NCBI GenBank assembly: GCA_963757125.1
Contig: CAVWQP010000005.1
Location: 186,001-250,000, forward strand
Reading direction: 5' to 3'
Origin: CAVVSD01 sp963757125
GTDB lineage: Bacteria; Actinomycetota; Thermoleophilia; Solirubrobacterales; Solirubrobacteraceae
DNA length: 64,000 bases
Both the position numbers and the translations under genes were made by a program. The notes below the pieces were generated by a model. The model had not been told where the DNA came from and ran no database searches. It saw nothing but the letters and a program-made list of their open reading frames with translations. Positions 7,927 to 17,607 of the stretch are shown here, piece after piece (position 1 is the first letter of the stretch; each line of letters opens with the position of its first letter).

Positions 7927-8979
7927 CTAACGCACCGACAGCGCGGCGTCGCGGTGGTCCTCCATCGTCTCGCGCCCGTCGCGGCCCGGCTGGCGCCCGA
8001 ACCCGCAGTACATCGCCACGCCGAAGTCGTCGATGAACCGCGACGCCGTCCGATGCCTGCGCGCGAGCCCCGGGACGCCGTCGACCGGCAGGACGATCCC
8101 CAGGAACACCCGGGCGTCGCGCGGCTCCAGGTCGGCCAGCGGGGCGAAGAAGCGCTCGTCCTCGCTGCGCAGGTACCGGGGGCCCGCGAGGTGCAGCCAG
8201 TCCACGCGCCGGCCGGACTCTGCGACCGCATGGTTCGCCATCCGGACGATGACGCCCATGTCGCGCGCCTCGTACATCGGCCACTCCGGGAACGTGCCGT
8301 AGCAGAGGTGATACCCCACCAGGACGTCCTCCGGGATCTGCGACGTCAGCCGCGCGACCGGGCCCGCGAAGCGCTCCCAGGCGTCACCGGAGAACCAGGC
8401 GACGACGCCCTCCATGTCGAGCACCTCGTAACAGACGTCCCACTGCAGCGCGAGATCCTGTGGCGGGATCGCCTCCAGCAGGCGCCCGAGCTCGCGAGCG
8501 ACGAGATCCTCGAACGCCGGCTCCGCCGCCGCGTAGTCCGACGCGAAATCGGCCTTGAACGCGTTGAGCGCGCTGGTGGGGAACGGAAGCCCGACCTGGA
8601 ACCGCAGGCCCGCGGGGATGACTCCCTCGTCGCGCAGGCGCGCGAAGACCCCGTAGGACTCGATCGCGTCGTCGATCCTGGGCCACCGGTCGAACCGCAC
8701 CTCGGCGCCGTCCCGGACCGAGAAGATCGGCGTCTCGTACGCGTGCCGCGGCAGCCCGGTGGGCGACGCCGTCTCCTCCACCACCTCGATGGCGGGGTTC
8801 GGCCGGGCGAGGCGCTCGCGCTCGTAGCTCACCCAGGCGACACGCGGCCCGGTCTCGCCGTCGGGGAGCGCGAACACCAGGTCGCCGAACAGCTCCGCGC
8901 CCTGGCGGAAGGCCTCCTCGGTCGACCCGACCGGCAGACTGCCGACCAGGAGCAGCTCACTCGTCACACGACCGCTCAT
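7927..8979 (-). CDS. Core-MetE/UROD-superfamily protein (cobalamin-independent methionine synthase-like)
   Basis: 350 residues, the length of stand-alone C-terminal MetE-like barrels. LVGSLPVGSTEEAF at the N-terminus matches the glycine-serine-rich first strand of this family, LALQWDVCYEV the central barrel strand, and YHLCYGTFPEWP (about 248-260) the region holding the metal-binding H-x-C of MetE/UROD-like enzymes. Such proteins transfer methyl groups or act on corrinoid/folate methyl carriers. Its exact donor and acceptor are not known. It starts at ATG 8979 and diverges from the RraA-like gene with a 47-base gap. A related gene lies at the right edge of the window. Confidence 0.65.
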   Translation of the reverse strand: MSGRVTSELLLVGSLPVGSTEEAFRQGAELFGDLVFALPDGETGPRVAWVSYERERLARPNPAIEVVEETASPTGLPRHAYETPIFSVRDGAEVRFDRWPRIDDAIESYGVFARLRDEGVIPAGLRFQVGLPFPTSALNAFKADFASDYAAAEPAFEDLVARELGRLLEAIPPQDLALQWDVCYEVLDMEGVVAWFSGDAWERFAGPVARLTSQIPEDVLVGYHLCYGTFPEWPMYEARDMGVIVRMANHAVAESGRRVDWLHLAGPRYLRSEDERFFAPLADLEPRDARVFLGIVLPVDGVPGLARRHRTASRFIDDFGVAMYCGFGRQPGRDGRETMEDHRDAALSVR

Positions 8980-9026
8980 CCTTCGTCCTCCCTCTCGAGA
9001 CGTCGTCGCCGGGGATACTCCCGCGC

Positions 9027-9726
9027 GTGACCGATCCGCTGCCCGATTCCGTGCTCGAGGCGCTGCGCGCCTTCGACACGCCGACCATCTGCAACGCGAT
9101 GGAGATCGTCGCACCCGAGCGACGCCTGCACGGCTACACCGTCAAGCCGTTGGTCTGCCCGTTCCCCGATCTGCCGCCCATCGTCGGCTATGCCCGCACG
9201 GCGACGATCCGCGCCGCGAGCCCGCCCGACGCCGGGCGCGCGCGACCGGCAGGCCGCGTACTACGAGTACGTCGGCACGGGTGCCGGACCGACGATCAGC
9301 GTCATCCAGGACCTCGACGGAGCGAACGTCGGCCACGGCTGCTTCTGGGGCGAGGTCAACAGCACGATCCACAGGGCCCTCGGCTGCCTCGGCGTCATCA
9401 CCGACGGCGCGATCCGCGACATCCCGCAGTGGGCGCCCGGCTTCCAGGCCCTCGCCGGCTCCATCGCCCCCTCCCACGCGTGGGTGCACCTGCAGAGCTT
9501 CGACGAGCCCGTCACGGTCGCCGGCATGTCCGTGCGACCCGGCGACCTCATCCACGCCGACGCCCACGGCGCGATCGTCGTCCCGCACGAGGTCGCCGAC
9601 GAGCTGCCCGCGGCGTGCGACCTGCTGATGCGGCGCGAAGCGGTGATCCTCGACGTCGCGACGTCAGCGGACTTCACGCTGGACAAGCTCCGCGCCGCGA
9701 TGGCGAAGAGCGCCGAGATCCACTGA
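9027..9726 (+). pseudogene. RraA/HMG-aldolase family protein, frameshifted
   Basis: RraA-fold proteins include 4-hydroxy-4-methyl-2-oxoglutarate aldolases and oxaloacetate decarboxylases. Residues 1-67 (VLEALRAFDTPTICNAMEI, then VGYARTATIRA) are in one frame. The rest (QAAYYEYVGTGAGPTISVI, then GCLGVITDGAIRDIP with the family Asp-Gly-x-x-Arg-Asp site, then GDLIHADAHGAIVVP) is in the +1 frame. The shift falls in the GC run near 9235-9245, consistent with one extra base. Otherwise the gene is full length (about 230 residues), so a sequencing error or a very recent mutation is as likely as true decay. Confidence 0.8.
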
Positions 9727-9737
9727 CCCCAGGCGGG

Positions 9738-10196
9738 TCAGCTCGACGTCGAGCCGCCGGTCCAGGTGTCGAGCACCATGAGCGTCTTCGTGGACGTCAC
9801 ACGCCCGCTCCGGCGCAGGAGGTCGATCACCCGCGTCAGGTCGGCCATGTCCCTGACGCGGATCCAGACGAGCGCGTCCGGATCGCCGGCGGTCGTGAAC
9901 ACGGCCTGCACGCCCGGGAGCCCCTCGGCGGAGCTGGCGATGTCGGCCACCTTCGTGTCCCCCGCGAAGGTGAGCTCGGCGAACGCCTCGAGCTGCTGGC
10001 CCAGCTTGGACTGGTCGACCACGGCGCGGTAGCCGGCGATGACGCCGCTCGCCTCGAGGCGGTCGATCCGGCGCTTGACCGCGGACGCCGACAGGCTCAC
10101 GTGTGAGCCGATGTCGGCCAGCGTGCGGCGCGCGTCGGACTGGAGGAGGTCGAGGATCTGGTGATCGATCCCATCGACATCAACTGACGGTGACAC
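9738..10196 (-). CDS. Lrp/AsnC family transcriptional regulator
   Basis: 152 residues. The N-terminal winged HTH (DHQILDLLQSDARRTLADIG then LSASAVKRRIDRLEASGVI, about 8-55) is followed by the RAM/AsnC ligand domain (TFAGDTKVADIASSAEGLPG, about 80-145). It should form octamers or dimers sensing an amino acid or 2-oxo acid. GTG 10196 gives the HTH directly. It is divergent from the E1/E2 dehydrogenase genes, with an inverted repeat between them, so it probably controls that pair; 2-oxo acid dehydrogenases fed by amino acids are classic Lrp targets. Confidence 0.9.
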   Translation of the reverse strand: MSPSVDVDGIDHQILDLLQSDARRTLADIGSHVSLSASAVKRRIDRLEASGVIAGYRAVVDQSKLGQQLEAFAELTFAGDTKVADIASSAEGLPGVQAVFTTAGDPDALVWIRVRDMADLTRVIDLLRRSGRVTSTKTLMVLDTWTGGSTSS

Positions 10197-10243
10197 GCAA
10201 GAAACGCTACCGAACGGGTCCTCGAAGTGCACGGTCTTGCGTG
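10194..10243. promoter_or_regulatory. Candidate Lrp operator (spaced inverted repeat)
   Basis: CACGCAAGA (10194-10202) and its exact inverse TCTTGCGTG (10235-10243) flank the divergent promoter region. A second pair, GAAACGC (10201-10207) and GCGTTTC (10259-10265), lies in the same stretch. Spaced dyads fit wrapping by an Lrp-type oligomer. Inferred only. Confidence 0.4.
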
Positions 10244-10302
10244 AATGGGCTCGTGATTGCGTTTCCGTGGCGTCCGAGCGCACGGTCAGGCATCGTCGGC
10301 GC

Positions 10303-12644
10303 ATGAGCGCCGCCGCACCCTCGACAGCGCACGACGAGAGCACGCCCTCGATCGAGGTCCTCGATGCCGTGCAGCGCCGCGTGCTCTGGCTCGCCACGAG
10401 CATCGTCCATCACGCGAACAAGGTTCGCGAGACGCCGTCTGGGGTGAAGGTCGGCGGCCACCAGGCCTCGTCGGCCTCGATGGTGAGCATCATGTCGGCG
10501 CTGTACTTCGCGTTCCTGCGGGGGCCGGACAGGGTCTCGGTGAAGCCGCACGCGGCGCCGGTGCTGCACGCGATCAACTACCTGCTCGGCCGTCTCGACG
10601 CGTCGTACCTGACCGAGCTGCGCGCGTTCGGCGGGCTGCAGAGCTACCCCAGCCGGATCAAGGACCCCGACCCGGTCGACTTCTCGACCGGCTCCGTCGG
10701 CATCGGCGCGACCGCGACGCTGTGGAGCGGGCTGGCGCACCGCTACGTGGCCGGCCACTTCGACGTCCCCCAGGGTGGGCGCCAGGTCGCGCTGGTCGGC
10801 GACGCGGAGCTCGACGAGGGTGCGATCTGGGAGGCCCTGATCGACCCGATGGTGCCGCAGCTGGGCGAGACGCTGTGGATCGTCGATCTCAACCGCCAGT
10901 CGCTGGACCGCGTCGTCCCGGACATCGCCGCCGGACGGATCGGCGCGATGTTCAAGGCCGCGGGCTGGCAGACCATCGTCGTGAAGTACGGCCGGATCCT
11001 CCGCGAGCTGTTCGAGCGCCCCGGCGGCGGCTCGCTGCGACGGCGGATCGACTCGATGACGAACGAGGAGTACCAGCGGCTCCTCCGCTCATCCGACGAG
11101 GAGCTCCGCGGACGGCTGCGCGGGGACGGGCGCATGCGCAAGGACATCGACCGCGTCGTCGCCGACCTCGACGACGCACAGCTGCGCAGGGCGGTCCGCG
11201 ACCTCGGCGGTCACGACCTCGCCGATCTGCTGGAGGCGTTCCGCGCCGCCGACCTGGTGACCGACCGGCCGTCGGTGGTGTTCGCGTACACGATCAAGGC
11301 CTGGAACCTCCCGACGGAGGGGCACCCGGCCAACCACTCCGCGCTGCTGACCACCGAGCAGTGGGAGCAGCTCGCCGTCCGCTTCGGCGTCGATCCGGCC
11401 AACCCCTGGGAGCGGTTCGAGGACGGCTCTGCCGGAGGACGCGTTCTGCCGCGACACGGCGGCCCGTCTGCGGCGGCCGGACGTGAAGGTGCGTCCCGCC
11501 CCGGCGGTCCCGGTGGACGTCGGGCGCGATCACCAGGGCGCGGCGTCGACGCAGCAGGCGTTCGGGCGGTTCTTCGTCGACCTCGCGCACACCGCGCCCG
11601 AGGTGACCCGGCACGTCGTCACGGTGAGCCCGGACGTCGCGTCGTCGACGAACCTCGGCGGCTGGATCAACCGCGCCGGCGTCTGGAACCTCGGCGAGCG
11701 CATCGACTGGTTCGCGGACGACAGCGACACGCTCGTCCGCTGGCGGCAGTCCGAGCACGGGCAGCACATCGAGCTCGGGATCGCGGAGGGCAACCTCGTC
11801 GGGCTGCTGGGCGAGCTCGGTGCGACGTGGTCGCGGGACGGGCAGCCGCTGTTCCCGATCGGGACGATGTACGACCCGTTCGTGAACCGCGCGCTGGAGC
11901 CGTGGTCGTTCGGCATCTACGCGGGCGGGCAGTCGATCCTCGTCGGCACACCCTCCGGCGTGACGCTCGCGCCCGAGGGCGGCGCCCACCAGTCGATCAT
12001 CACGCCGTCCGTCGGCCTCGAGCAGCCTCGGTGCGTGGCGTGGGAGCCCGCCTTCGGGCAGGACCTCGAGTGGACGCTCCTCCACGCCCTCGAGTCGCCT
12101 CGGCAAGCCGGACGGCACGTCCGCCTACTTCCGCCTCAGCACCCGTCCCCTCGAGCAGTCCCAGGCGGCGCTCCCGGACGACCCCGAGCTGCGCGAGCGT
12201 CGTCGCCGCGACGTGCTGGCCGGCGGGTACGCGCTGCGCCGGGCCGGAGGCGCGCCACGCGTCACCCTCGTCGGCGTCGGGGTCATGATGCCCGAGGTCC
12301 TGGCCGCCGCCGACGAGCTGGACGGCGCGGGCATCCCGACCGACGTGCTGTGCCTCACCTCGCCGGACCTCGTCTTCCGCGCCGCGCAGGCGCGGCAGGG
12401 GCTGACGGAGGCCGACGACGAGATCCTGGAGACGCTGTTCCCCTCCGATCGCACCGCGCCGATCGTCACGGTCATGGACGGCCACCCGCACACCCTGTCC
12501 TTCCTCGCGGGCGTGGCCGGAGCCGCGGCAGCGAACCTCGGCGTCGACGACTTCGGTCAGTCCGGCGACGTGCTCGACCTCTACCGCGCCTTCGGCATCG
12601 ACGTCGACACGATCGTCGGCGCGGCCATCGACCTCCTGACCTGA
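10303..12644 (+). pseudogene. Homodimeric 2-oxo acid dehydrogenase E1 (AceE/transketolase-like), two frameshifts
   Basis: About 780 residues when repaired. ThDP-dependent decarboxylating subunit of a pyruvate or related dehydrogenase complex. The ThDP motif is GDAELDEGAIWEAL to LNRQSL in the first segment, and IELGIAEGNLVGL lies in the pyrimidine-domain segment. The C-terminal transketolase domain (RVTLVGVGVMMPEVLAAADE) is complete. Frame 1 runs to about 11430, where one extra T converts GSPEDAF into a shifted reading. Frame 2 runs to about 12097, where one extra C breaks ALES-LGKPDGTS. Frame 3 ends at TGA 12644. Both are +1 changes in otherwise well-conserved sequence. The E2 gene follows 8 bases later; no E3 gene is nearby. 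Start ATG 10303 is preferred over upstream TTG 10237. Confidence 0.78.
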
Positions 12645-12652
12645 AGGCGCCC

Positions 12653-13870
12653 ATGACCGACATCAAGATGCCCCGGCTCGCGGATGCGATGGAGCACGGG
12701 ACGATCCTCAGCTGGCTCATCGACGACGGACAGCCGGTCGCCAAGGGCGAGGACCTCGTCGAGATCGAGACCGACAAGGCGACGGTGACCCACCAGGCCG
12801 AGGCCGAGGGGATCCTCGAGGTCGCGGCCCCCGAGGGCGCCACGCTCGCCGTCGGCGAGACGATCGCGCGTATCGGCCCCCTCGTCAGCCAGGTCGGCGA
12901 TGCCGTTGTCGGGCCCGCGCCCGCGCCCGCGCCGACGCCCACGTCCGCGCCGGCACCCGTGCGGCGCGAGTCGCCGGCCGTCGCGACGCCGCTCGCCCAT
13001 CGCGTGGCCCGGGCGCACGGCGTCTCGCTCGCCGCGCTGGCCGGCACCGGCCCGCGCGGCCGGATCACACGGCGCGACGTCCTCCACGCCGCCGGGATCG
13101 CCGCTCCGCAGCCCAGCACGAACGGCGACGCCCCATCCGCGCCTGCGCCCGCGCCGCGCGATGCGGCCGACTCCTCCCGTGGCACCCCCACGGTCACCCG
13201 ACCGACGCGACTCCAGGCGCTCATCGCGCGGCGCATGGTCGAGGCGAAGTCGTCGGTGCCCGAGTTCCAGGTGCAGACCGAGGTCGCGATGGACGCGGTC
13301 GTCGCCCTCCGCGCGCAGGTGCGCGAGCAGGCCGACGAGGGGGACGTCGCCCCCTCGCTCAACGACTTCATCGTCAAGGCGGCGGCGCTGGCGCTGCGCG
13401 CGAACCCACGCGCCAACAGCAGCTACGTCGACGGCGACTTCGTCCACCACGGGCGGGTGAACGTGGGCGTCGCGGTCGCCGCGGAGGACGCGCTCATCGT
13501 CCCGACGGTCTTCGACGCCGACGGGAAGTCCGTCGGCGAGATCGCGCGGACCGTGCGGCGGCTCGCCGGCGACGCCCGCGACGGCCGGGTGCGTCCGGAG
13601 GACCTCTCGGGCGGCACGTTCACGGTGTCGAACCTGGGCATGTTCGGCATGACGGCGATCACGCCGGTCATCAACCCGCCGCAGGCGGCGATCCTGGGCG
13701 TCGGCTCGCTGCGCGAGGTGCTGGCCCGGGTCGACGGGCGGATCGTGGACCAGCAGGTCATGACGCTCACGCTGACCTGCGACCACCGCATCCTCTACGG
13801 CGCCGACGCCGCACGACTGCTGTCGCAGATCCGCAGCCTGCTCGAGGCTCCCCTGCGCCTCGCGCTGTGA
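12653..13870 (+). CDS. Dihydrolipoamide acyltransferase (E2) of a 2-oxo acid dehydrogenase complex
   Basis: 405 residues. One lipoyl domain (1-75) with the lipoyl-lysine Lys42 in EIETDKATV, a Pro/Ala linker, a peripheral subunit-binding domain (ATPLAHRVARAHGVSL, then GTGPRGRITRRDV, about 108-145), a second Pro/Ala linker, and the catalytic CoA acyltransferase domain ending in CDHRILYGADAARLL with the active-site His. It transfers the acyl group from E1-bound ThDP to CoA. It starts 8 bases after the E1 stop, so the pair is an operon. The acyl specificity (acetyl or branched-chain) cannot be told. Confidence 0.92.
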   Translation: MTDIKMPRLADAMEHGTILSWLIDDGQPVAKGEDLVEIETDKATVTHQAEAEGILEVAAPEGATLAVGETIARIGPLVSQVGDAVVGPAPAPAPTPTSAPAPVRRESPAVATPLAHRVARAHGVSLAALAGTGPRGRITRRDVLHAAGIAAPQPSTNGDAPSAPAPAPRDAADSSRGTPTVTRPTRLQALIARRMVEAKSSVPEFQVQTEVAMDAVVALRAQVREQADEGDVAPSLNDFIVKAAALALRANPRANSSYVDGDFVHHGRVNVGVAVAAEDALIVPTVFDADGKSVGEIARTVRRLAGDARDGRVRPEDLSGGTFTVSNLGMFGMTAITPVINPPQAAILGVGSLREVLARVDGRIVDQQVMTLTLTCDHRILYGADAARLLSQIRSLLEAPLRLAL

Positions 13871-13873
13871 TCG

Positions 13874-15211
13874 TCAGTCGCTCGCCACGCCCGACGGCAC
13901 GTCGCTGAGGTCGTATCCCCTGTTGCTGGGCAGGTCGATGTACGGGAACCGCTCGACCGTCGCGCGGATCTCCTTGATGCGCCTGCCGTGGTCGCCCCAG
14001 TGCAGGACCACCTCTGTGCCGATCTCGGACTGCTCGAGGTCGATCGCGCACTGCGAGAGCATCTCGCGGTAGTAGTAGCTGTAGACCGCAGCCGAGGAGA
14101 CGCCGACGGGCTCGTCGCCCTTCGTCACCAGGTCGGCGTGCCCACCGGCCAGCTGCTGTGGCGCGCAGGGGAACTCGATGTACTTGTACTCCTCGCCCGG
14201 CTCGAACTGGGAGGCGAACACGTCGAGGATGTCCTCGTGGTTCCAGCGCAGGATCACGGTCTTGCGCTTCGGGTCGGCCGCCTCGGCCTCGACCGCCTCG
14301 CGCCCGAGGAAGTCGTGGTCGAACCTGGCCATCCAGGCCCAGTTGACCTCCTGCGGCGTGCGGAACCGCGCCCGCGCGTCGGCCGGGTCGATGCTGCCGG
14401 TGTGGTTCGTGTTGAGCATGCCCGCGAACTGCTGGGCGAAGCCCTCGTCGGCGACCGCGGACGGCAGGAACGTGCAGTTGACCTGAGGGAAGCCGCCTTC
14501 CGTGTGGTTGACGGCGTACGTCCGCCAGCCCAGGCGCTTGATGCCGAAGTCCTGGCCGGCGCGGTACACCGCGTCGTAGACGGCGGGACCGGCCGCCAGG
14601 GGCCCGCGGATCTCGTAGGCGAGCGTCCCGACCATGCCGATGCGGGACAGCTCCAGGTCCAGCTCCACGTCGGTGCCCGCGATCGAGATGTCGCGCACCG
14701 CGAGGAAGTCGAGGTCGCGCAGGCTCGTGCCGAGCAGGCGCTCGATGACCTGGATCGAGGTCGGCCCGGCGATCTGCAGGATGAAGATCTCGTCGACGGA
14801 GATCTCCACGTCGAGACCCATCCGAGGAGCCTGGAAGATCGGCCACGGGAGGCTCGCCAACTGGCGGAACGACTCCTCGGCGTCCCGGATCGCCAGGCCG
14901 TGGTTGGCGACCAGGCCGTGCTCGTCGGGCATGACCAGGTGCTTCGACGTGCCGATCGGCCAGGTGTGGACGTCGTTGATGCTCAGCCTCGAGAGCAGCT
15001 CCTGGGCGCCCGGGCCGCGGTAGGTCGCCTGCATCGGCCCGGTGAGATTGGCGGCGACGTAGCAGCTGGTCTTCCAGGACATCGACTCCTGCTGCCAGCC
15101 GTCGCCCTCCCAGACGTGGAAGTTGCCGAAGACCGTGGAGTAGGTGGGGACGTCCGGGTACGCGGGGACCGCCCCGATCGTTCCCATGGGCAGCAGGGGT
15201 TCGGTGCTCAT
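13874..15211 (-). CDS. GcvT-fold aminomethyltransferase-like protein, probable tetrahydrofolate-dependent aromatic O-demethylase (copy 1)
   Basis: 445 residues, close to LigM/DesA-type vanillate and syringate O-demethylases (about 460-470), which pass the aryl methyl group to tetrahydrofolate. The fold is shown by VWEGDGWQQESMSWKTSCY near residue 40, IFILQIAGPTSIQVIERLLG, RIGMVGTLAYEIRGPL, KRLGWRTYAVNHTEGGFPQ, FDHDFLGREA and the tail SAAVYSYYYREMLS. It is the last gene of a four-gene operon behind hydroxycinnamoyl-CoA hydratase-lyase, so vanillate made from ferulate is the natural candidate substrate (inference). Two paralogues in the window share the SMSWKT-C-Y core. Plain GcvT function is less likely because gcvP/gcvH are absent. 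Confidence 0.8.
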   Translation of the reverse strand: MSTEPLLPMGTIGAVPAYPDVPTYSTVFGNFHVWEGDGWQQESMSWKTSCYVAANLTGPMQATYRGPGAQELLSRLSINDVHTWPIGTSKHLVMPDEHGLVANHGLAIRDAEESFRQLASLPWPIFQAPRMGLDVEISVDEIFILQIAGPTSIQVIERLLGTSLRDLDFLAVRDISIAGTDVELDLELSRIGMVGTLAYEIRGPLAAGPAVYDAVYRAGQDFGIKRLGWRTYAVNHTEGGFPQVNCTFLPSAVADEGFAQQFAGMLNTNHTGSIDPADARARFRTPQEVNWAWMARFDHDFLGREAVEAEAADPKRKTVILRWNHEDILDVFASQFEPGEEYKYIEFPCAPQQLAGGHADLVTKGDEPVGVSSAAVYSYYYREMLSQCAIDLEQSEIGTEVVLHWGDHGRRIKEIRATVERFPYIDLPSNRGYDLSDVPSGVASD

Positions 15212-15222
15212 CGCCGGCAGTC

Positions 15223-16440
15223 TCACGGCGGGCCGGGCGGATCGCATCGGTGCGATCCACAGTCCGCCGCGGCGTCGTACCCGTAGAGCCAGCCGCTCCC
15301 GACCAGCGGGTCCGCCGCCGCGAGCGCGGCGTCGCGCGCGATCTGCTCGGGGCCGTCCGGAAGGTGGTTGGCCGTCGCGCGACCGTGGCTGGCGTCCTGC
15401 ACCCGCGTCGCCCTCGGGATGCGCAGCGACGCGTAGCGCTCGAGCGCCCGGCCCGGGTCGCCACGGTCGTCCGCGAGGCACGCGGCCAGCACCGCTGCGT
15501 CCTCCATGGCCTGGGCCGCGCCCTGAGCGAAGAACGGGAACATCGGATGCGCCGCGTCGCCGAGGAGTGCGACGCGGCCGCGGGTCCAACGTGCGAGCGG
15601 CCTGCGATCCAGCAGCGCCCAGCGCCCCGGCGTGGCGGCGGCCTCGATGAGCTCCGTCAGCCGCGGATCCCACCCGTCGAACTCGGCCAGGAGCTCGTCG
15701 ACGGTCGCCGTCGCGCTCCACGACTCCTCCGTGAACTCGCCGGCGGGGGCGAAGGCGACGAGGTTCACCGCCTGCTCCGCGGACACGGGGTAGTGGACCA
15801 GGTGATGCCCGGGGCCGATCCACAGGGTCTGCGCACGCCGGCGCGCGAAGTCCGGCGCACGATCGGCGGGGACGAGCGCCCGGAACGCGCTGAGGCCGGA
15901 GTACTCGGGCGGTGACGGCGTCGTCACCGCTCCGCGCACCATCGAGTGCACGCCGTCGGCGCCGATGACCACGTCCGCATCGACGCGGCGTCCGTCGGCG
16001 AACGAGAGCTCGACACCGTCGGCATGGACGTCGACCGACGTGCATTCCATGCCCAGCCGGATCGCTCCCTCCGGGACGGCCGCGAGCAGGGCAGCCAGCA
16101 GGTCGGCGCGGTGGACGGTGTACGTCTCTTCGCGGTAGAGGCGCTCGCACGCCTCGACGAGGTTCTCGGCCGACAGGATCCGCCCGTCGGCCCACCGCCG
16201 GAACTCCCAGCCGGTCTCCAGCACGACCGCTCGCTCGAGGAACGCGTCCATGACGCCCAGCCGCCGCACGAGCCGCGCGGCGTTGGGCGCCACCACCAGC
16301 CCCGCGCCCACCTCCTTCAGCGCGGACGCCTGCTCGTACACGGTCACGGGCAGGCCGGCCCGATGCAGGAACGCGGCGGCAGCCACGCCACCGATGCCGG
16401 CGCCGACGACCGCGACGCCCGGCTCAGCCGACGAAGGCAC
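15223..16440 (-). CDS. FAD-dependent aromatic monooxygenase (salicylate hydroxylase-like)
   Basis: 405 residues, group A flavoprotein hydroxylase. Dinucleotide motif GAGIGGVAAAAFL (about 12-24), the DG motif GADGVHSMVR, and the second FAD motif GRVALLGDAAHPMFPF followed by AQGAAQAMEDA. It would hydroxylate a phenolic acid using NAD(P)H and O2. GTG 16440 lies inside the end of the acyl-CoA dehydrogenase gene (17-base overlap), so it is translationally coupled in the ech operon. It likely acts on an aromatic intermediate downstream of side-chain removal; which one is not evident. Confidence 0.88.
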   Translation of the reverse strand: MPSSAEPGVAVVGAGIGGVAAAAFLHRAGLPVTVYEQASALKEVGAGLVVAPNAARLVRRLGVMDAFLERAVVLETGWEFRRWADGRILSAENLVEACERLYREETYTVHRADLLAALLAAVPEGAIRLGMECTSVDVHADGVELSFADGRRVDADVVIGADGVHSMVRGAVTTPSPPEYSGLSAFRALVPADRAPDFARRRAQTLWIGPGHHLVHYPVSAEQAVNLVAFAPAGEFTEESWSATATVDELLAEFDGWDPRLTELIEAAATPGRWALLDRRPLARWTRGRVALLGDAAHPMFPFFAQGAAQAMEDAAVLAACLADDRGDPGRALERYASLRIPRATRVQDASHGRATANHLPDGPEQIARDAALAAADPLVGSGWLYGYDAAADCGSHRCDPPGPP

Positions 16441-17605
16441 TGCGCCCCGTGACCGCGCGACCGACGACCAGCGTGTTGATGTCGCGCGTCCCCTCGTAGG
16501 TGTAGATCGACTCGGCGTCGACGAAGAAGCGGGCGACGTCGTGCTCGAGGAGGATCCCGTTGCCCCCGGCGATCTCGCGCGCTGCGGCGACGGTCTCGCG
16601 CATCCGTGAGGAGGTCCACGCCTTCGCCAGCGCGGAGTCCTGGTCGCGGAAGACGCCACGGTCCTGCTGCTGGGAGACGCGGACGACCATGCCCAGGGAC
16701 GCGGTGAGGTTGCCCAGCATGCCGACCAGCTTGTCCTGGATCAGCTGGAACCCCGACAGCGGGCGGCCGAACTGCTCGCGCTCGCCGGCGTAGCGCAGGG
16801 CGGCCTCGTAGGCGCCGGCCTGCACGCCCGCGGCGAACCAGGCGACGCCGGAGCGCATCGCGCGCAGGAGGTCCGCGACGTCGGCGAACGAGTTGATCCG
16901 CGCGAGGCGGAACTCGTCGTCCACCTCGACACCGTCCAGGACGACGTCGGAGTTCTGCACCATGCGCAACGACGTCTTGCCGCGGATCGGCGTGAGCGCG
17001 ACGCCCGGCGCGTCCGTGCGGACGAGGAACGCCTTGACGGCGCCGTCCGCGACGTCCCGCGCCATGACCGCGACGTGGTCCGCGAGCGCGACGCTGCCGA
17101 TCCAGCGCTTCACGCCGTCGATGCGCCACCGGTCCCCGTCGCGGGTGGCCGACGTCCTCAGCCCGCCGGCGATGTCCGAGCCGTGGTCCGGCTCGGTCAG
17201 GGCGAAGGCGCCCGCCATCTCGAACGAGTCGACCAGCGGCAGCCAGCGCGCGACCTGCTCCTCGCTGCCGCCGCGCAGGATCGTGGTGCGGAAGAGGCCC
17301 GATTGGCCGTTGTACCACGTGGCGATCGAGGCGTCGGTCCGTGCCAGCTCGAAATTCCGGAAGCCCTCGTACAACGACCGCGGCACCGCGCCGTCCGCCG
17401 TGAGCGACGGCGGGGAGATCAGGTCGAGCGCCGCCATCGGCCGGATGATCCCGGCCGGGAACTCGCCGCGCTCCCAGTGGTCGTCGAGCAGCGGTCGCGC
17501 CTCCGTCTCCAGGAACTCGCGCAGCTTGCCCAGCTCCGCACGCTCCTCCGGCGTGAGCAGGGCCTCGTAGTCGAGCGCGTCGCACGACGCGTAGAGGCGC
17601 TCCAC
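16424..17605 (-). CDS. Acyl-CoA dehydrogenase
   Basis: 393 residues. FAD enzyme introducing a 2,3 double bond into an acyl-CoA. FALTEPDHGSDIAGGL (about 125-140) and RWRIDGVKRWIGS form the FAD/substrate region. The catalytic glutamate is in IYTYEGTRDINTLVVGRAVTG near the C-terminus, a glutaryl-CoA-dehydrogenase-like signature. GTG 17605 begins 2 bases after the hydratase-lyase stop. Within this operon it could convert dihydrohydroxycinnamoyl-CoA (e.g. dihydroferuloyl-CoA) into the hydroxycinnamoyl-CoA used by the upstream enzyme; this is inference from context. Confidence 0.9.
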   Translation of the reverse strand: MERLYASCDALDYEALLTPEERAELGKLREFLETEARPLLDDHWERGEFPAGIIRPMAALDLISPPSLTADGAVPRSLYEGFRNFELARTDASIATWYNGQSGLFRTTILRGGSEEQVARWLPLVDSFEMAGAFALTEPDHGSDIAGGLRTSATRDGDRWRIDGVKRWIGSVALADHVAVMARDVADGAVKAFLVRTDAPGVALTPIRGKTSLRMVQNSDVVLDGVEVDDEFRLARINSFADVADLLRAMRSGVAWFAAGVQAGAYEAALRYAGEREQFGRPLSGFQLIQDKLVGMLGNLTASLGMVVRVSQQQDRGVFRDQDSALAKAWTSSRMRETVAAAREIAGGNGILLEHDVARFFVDAESIYTYEGTRDINTLVVGRAVTGRSAFVG

Positions 17606-17607
17606 CG

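Noticed and set aside
12911..12960. Tandem cccgcg-type repeat
   Set aside because: Encodes the Pro/Ala linker between E2 domains, normal for this protein.
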